DNA from: an uncultured Selenomonadaceae bacterium
GTDB lineage: Bacteria > Bacillota > Negativicutes > Selenomonadales > Selenomonadaceae
Direction of reading: 5' to 3'
NCBI GenBank assembly: GCA_905235425.1
Contig: CAJOKY010000058.1
Coordinates: 1-10,014 of the forward strand
DNA length: 10,014 nt
Part shown: one piece after another, positions 6,841 through 10,014 of the stretch
Layout: each line of letters opens with the position of its first letter
How positions within the stretch are numbered: the stretch's first letter is position 1
Notes under the pieces: generated by a model
Database searches by the model: none
What the model was told of the DNA's origin: nothing
Seen by the model: the letters and a program-made list of their open reading frames with translations, nothing else
Made by a program: the position numbers and the translations under genes

Positions 6841-9800
6841 GTGAGTACATTTCAAAAAAAATTCCGACGCGCAAATTTAGGGGTTACAAAATTTCTATCA
6901 ATGCTTACTACTGCCGCTTTGTTTGCTACTCCGGCTATTGTAAGCGCGCAGGATATTGTTAAATCAGATCCGGCAAATGCCGGTACGATAACGACAAACG
7001 GCAATGTCACAAATATTTTAGCCGACAGAATGGCTAATGATACAACTGCCATTAACCAATTTTCAAAATTTAATTTGGATGCTGAGCATATTGCCAATAT
7101 GCATTTCGGCACCGATATAGACTCTGCAAATGCCGCTACACTTGTGAATTTCGTTGACAGTCAAGCCAATATCAACGGTATTGTCAACGCCGTACAAAAC
7201 GGACAAGTGGGCGGCAATTTGTATTTCATCAGTTCGGAAGGAATTGCGGTAGGAAGTTCCGGCGTCATCAACGCGGGAAAAGTCGGGCTTATTTCGCCTA
7301 CAGGTCAAGCGTATCAAAATTTATTGGATAACGCGCAAAATATCACCGATGCCACTTTCAACCCCGAAAATATTCAAAACGGTTTAATTCCCCTAAACTA
7401 TACAGGCTCAATTACGGTTGAAGGCAGGATTAATGCCGCGAACGGGATAACGCTTGCCGCCGCCAATATCGACATAAAAAACGGCGCTACTCTCGTAAAC
7501 ACTTCGACGCTGGATTATTCAAGCATTGTCAACGTAACTGACTCGGCGGGAAATATTGTTGTCGATTCGGGATTGAACCGCAACAATATGACGGTTACGA
7601 AAGATGCAGACGGAAATTTATCAATCGTTGCCAAAATCAATAATGATTCGGTGAAATCTCAAGGCAGTACGCTTGACGACATGGGAATTAATTTTTCTAC
7701 CGACATTGAGCCTTTAACCGCGAAAATTAACATTGAAAACGGTGCAAAAATTATTTCCGACAGCAACGTTGACATAGCCGCCGACATTGACATTAAAAAC
7801 GATTTTAATCGTGCGGCAGGCAAGCTTGCCGATTCGATTAACCAATCCTTTAAAGCCGATATTTCTATTGACGGCGAAGTTAGCGGCAAAAAAGTCAACA
7901 TTTCATCGAACGTTGCAGACGATTATAAATTTACAAGTCAAGTCAGCACAGTAAATAAAAATTCTTCTGACGAAGAAAATACCAATGACAAAGAGGTTAT
8001 TCAGTCTGTAGCCCAATATCTGAATGTCCCTGCACTTCTTGAAATGTCTGATATCTCAAATGCAATGGTTATGCGTAATGACTCGGCAGAAGTTACAATC
8101 GGTGAAAATGCCGTAGTCAATGCCGACGATTTAAACGTTACCGCCGAAAGTAATTTTAATGCCGATTTAAATTCAAACGCCGAAGTTGGAAAATCTTCTG
8201 CCTCTGCGGTAACTGTCAATTATTCGCAAAATAATTCTGCCGTCAACATAAGCGGTCAACTAAACGCGGCGGGAAATATGTCGGTAGTTTCAAACGCCAT
8301 TTCAAATTTAAATTCAGCTTCTGCCGTTGACTTGACTAACAAAGAATCTTCTGCCATAGCAATAGCCGGTAACGTGGCACTTACTGAAAATGCCGCCGAT
8401 TTAAATTTAAATTCTACGTCAAAAATAAATGCCGGCGGAAATTTAACAATATCTTCAAAGAGTGACACGCCTACAAACGTTGAAAATAAAGTTGACACGG
8501 TAGGCGACGGCTTAACTGCTATCGGCGCCAACTTTTTACAGCAGACAAACACTTCCAATATAAAAGTTGACGGCAAATTAAGCGGCGCAGATATTTCCGT
8601 GAAGTCCGAGAATTTGTTGCCGACATACAAAATTAATTCTCATATTTCGACGGTAAATTTGGAAAGTGACAAAGACGCTAAATCGGAAAATAAATCGCAG
8701 GGCAGTTTTATAGCCTTGAATACCAATATAGCGACGGCTGATAATATTTCTAAAGTTGAAATTGGAAATAACGCTGAAATGTCGTCCGGCGGCAATTTGT
8801 CAGTCACTTCAAATGTAGATATTGCCGATCCGCAAATTGGCGCTCTTATAGTGACGAGTACCGATAACAGCGGCGGCGAATCCCTTGCAATAAATCCTGC
8901 CGTTTCAATCGTCCAAATGAAAAATGACTCGGCGATTACTACGACCGGCGCTAAACTTCAAGGCTCTGCCGTAACGATAAATTCAACCGTCAATGTAGAT
9001 AATGCAAGATTGAAAAAGCTTAAGCAAGATACGCTTGACCTTTATGACGACGTTAAAAATATTTTGGGCGACAGTGAACAACTTCAAAACTTTTTCAACT
9101 CTTTGACTGATACCGATTCGGACGAAAATATTTTGACGCAGGCGACAACTGCTTCTGACATTATTGAACAGTTAAAAGCAAAAAGCGGCGCAGGTGAACT
9201 TGTAACACGCGTAGAAGAACTTTTCGACACGGTTACAAGCGCTCATAAAATTGCCAATTACTACGCCGACAAAGAACAAATTTCCGGAACTTCAAAGTCT
9301 GCTGAAAAAGCCGCCACGTCCCTTGCAATGACTACGCTTATTGAGAATTTGGAAAATAATTCTAAAGTTGTAATCGGAAAGGATACTGAAATTGCAAGCA
9401 ACAATGACGCTGAAATTTCTTCAAAGATTAATCAAGTTGACATTGGAGTAAGCGGACATATTAAGCCTTCAAACGAGGCAACATCTACGGTTGATGCGGT
9501 AGTAAATTATTTTACGTCAAATACTGATAACATTGTTGCGGTTGCTGAAGGCGTCAAAATCACGGCAAATGATCTTGACATTAAAGCCGAAAATAATATT
9601 AACCACATCATTTTGAATGACGGCTCCGGCAAAGAGTCGGGTAATTCTTCACACGCGGCGGGTACTGTCAGCTATGCCAACGGCGAATCTTTGGCATTAG
9701 TTTCTGTTGACGACGAAACGTCTTTGCAGTCCAAAGGCTCTTTAAATATTAACGCGAATAACAATACCAATCTCATAAATGCTGCAGGCGGTCTTGCTGT

Positions 9801-10014
9801 ATCTAGTGGCGCGGCAGGTATAGGTGCCAGTGTTGCCGTCAATAATTTTGACGTAAAGACTTTGGCAAAGATTGGCAATAATGACATTGGCGAAAATTCG
9901 GAATTGGTTTCGCTTATTCACTCAAAAATTGATTCTCCTGAAAAAATATTCGGCACTGCCGATACAAACGCCGATAAACTTCTTGACGCAAAATCTATCG
10001 ACGTAAAAGCAGTG
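6841..10014 (+). CDS. TpsA filamentous adhesin, LktA (leukotoxin-like) family, partial at right edge
   Basis: An open frame runs from GTG 6841 to the last base (1058 codons) with no stop, so the C-terminus lies outside the window. Residues 1-36 form a long, basic signal peptide (QKKFRRANLG, then a hydrophobic core, cleavage after VSA). A TPS secretion domain follows, with INQFSKFNLDAEHIANMHF at 71-89 and GNLYFISSEGIAVGSSGVIN at about 125-144, then SPTG at 152-155 where many relatives have NPNG. This N-terminal pattern strongly resembles LktA-family filamentous adhesins of Negativicutes and Fusobacteria. The rest is a long Asn/Asp/Ser/Ala-rich beta-helix with many imperfect repeats of the type 'NLxVxS/NxxI', with no cysteine in the visible part. 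A stretch at about 721-830 looks alpha-helical instead. The product would be exported by Sec and moved by the adjacent TpsB to the surface, where it may act in adhesion or, like Fusobacterium leukotoxin, in cell damage; the activity cannot be told from sequence. Confidence 0.93.
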   Translation, partial: MSTFQKKFRRANLGVTKFLSMLTTAALFATPAIVSAQDIVKSDPANAGTITTNGNVTNILADRMANDTTAINQFSKFNLDAEHIANMHFGTDIDSANAATLVNFVDSQANINGIVNAVQNGQVGGNLYFISSEGIAVGSSGVINAGKVGLISPTGQAYQNLLDNAQNITDATFNPENIQNGLIPLNYTGSITVEGRINAANGITLAAANIDIKNGATLVNTSTLDYSSIVNVTDSAGNIVVDSGLNRNNMTVTKDADGNLSIVAKINNDSVKSQGSTLDDMGINFSTDIEPLTAKINIENGAKIISDSNVDIAADIDIKNDFNRAAGKLADSINQSFKADISIDGEVSGKKVNISSNVADDYKFTSQVSTVNKNSSDEENTNDKEVIQSVAQYLNVPALLEMSDISNAMVMRNDSAEVTIGENAVVNADDLNVTAESNFNADLNSNAEVGKSSASAVTVNYSQNNSAVNISGQLNAAGNMSVVSNAISNLNSASAVDLTNKESSAIAIAGNVALTENAADLNLNSTSKINAGGNLTISSKSDTPTNVENKVDTVGDGLTAIGANFLQQTNTSNIKVDGKLSGADISVKSENLLPTYKINSHISTVNLESDKDAKSENKSQGSFIALNTNIATADNISKVEIGNNAEMSSGGNLSVTSNVDIADPQIGALIVTSTDNSGGESLAINPAVSIVQMKNDSAITTTGAKLQGSAVTINSTVNVDNARLKKLKQDTLDLYDDVKNILGDSEQLQNFFNSLTDTDSDENILTQATTASDIIEQLKAKSGAGELVTRVEELFDTVTSAHKIANYYADKEQISGTSKSAEKAATSLAMTTLIENLENNSKVVIGKDTEIASNNDAEISSKINQVDIGVSGHIKPSNEATSTVDAVVNYFTSNTDNIVAVAEGVKITANDLDIKAENNINHIILNDGSGKESGNSSHAAGTVSYANGESLALVSVDDETSLQSKGSLNINANNNTNLINAAGGLAVSSGAAGIGASVAVNNFDVKTLAKIGNNDIGENSELVSLIHSKIDSPEKIFGTADTNADKLLDAKSIDVKAV
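9001..9330 (+). other. Predicted alpha-helical island inside the TpsA beta-helix
   Basis: Codons 721-830 of the adhesin frame change character: they are rich in Lys, Glu, Leu and Gln with heptad-like spacing (RLKKLKQDTLDLYDDVKNIL, later ELVTRVEELFDTVTSAHKIA). On both sides the sequence is Gly/Asn/Ser-rich beta-repeat. The reading frame is continuous, so this looks like an inserted or loop-out domain and not a frameshift. Confidence 0.55.

Noticed and set aside
6852..9887. Several minus-strand open frames of 71-124 codons
   Set aside because: All are opposite the continuous TpsA frame. They look like mirror images of its Asn/Asp/Ser-rich repeats (Ser/Phe/Ala/Leu-rich) and lack start signals.
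7400..10014. Possible tandem DNA repeats in the TpsA gene
   Set aside because: The repeats are at the level of the beta-helix protein pattern and are divergent in DNA; no exact tandem unit long enough to call a DNA repeat was seen by eye.

Overview
The window looks like chromosomal DNA of a diderm, moderately AT-rich bacterium. Firmicutes-like expression signals (AGGAG-type ribosome binding sites, frequent TTG/GTG starts, TTGACA/TATAAT-like promoters) sit beside genes that need an outer membrane (a TpsB/TpsA two-partner secretion pair). The TpsA resembles the LktA (leukotoxin-type) filamentous adhesins common in Negativicutes. A Negativicutes host, perhaps Selenomonadales, is my best inference; I cannot prove it from the sequence alone.

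The layout is two divergent gene clusters around a 152-bp intergenic region (4068-4219). Leftward (minus strand) run three genes with short gaps: an HlyD-like membrane fusion protein (3096-4067), a C39-peptidase ABC exporter (864-3077), and the first 285 codons of a second, NHLM-type ABC protein that runs off the left edge (1-855). Together these are the three classic parts of an NHLM/NHLP-type peptide export system.

Rightward (plus strand) run a Nif11-type precursor peptide with a VAGG cleavage site (4220-4642), a small YbjN-like protein (4745-5173), a TpsB outer-membrane transporter (5180-6820) and the start of a large TpsA filamentous adhesin (6841 to beyond 10014; 1058 codons visible). 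A stem-loop with a T-rich tail lies between the precursor gene and the other three plus-strand genes. This suggests that the small peptide is made in excess over the secretion pair.

Proposed working model: the C39 domain of the leftward ABC exporter recognises the Nif11 leader, cuts after Gly-Gly and exports a 61-residue cysteine-free core that carries one amphipathic helix. TpsB places TpsA on the cell surface. The combination, with a shared intergenic control region holding two near-consensus promoters and an A6T6 palindrome, raises the possibility that the NHLM-exported peptide and the TPS adhesin belong to one system. That link is inference from gene order. No peptide-modifying enzyme and no TolC-like outer-membrane factor is visible in the window. 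No tRNA, rRNA, CRISPR array or insertion sequence was seen, and no gene-free stretch exceeds 300 bases.
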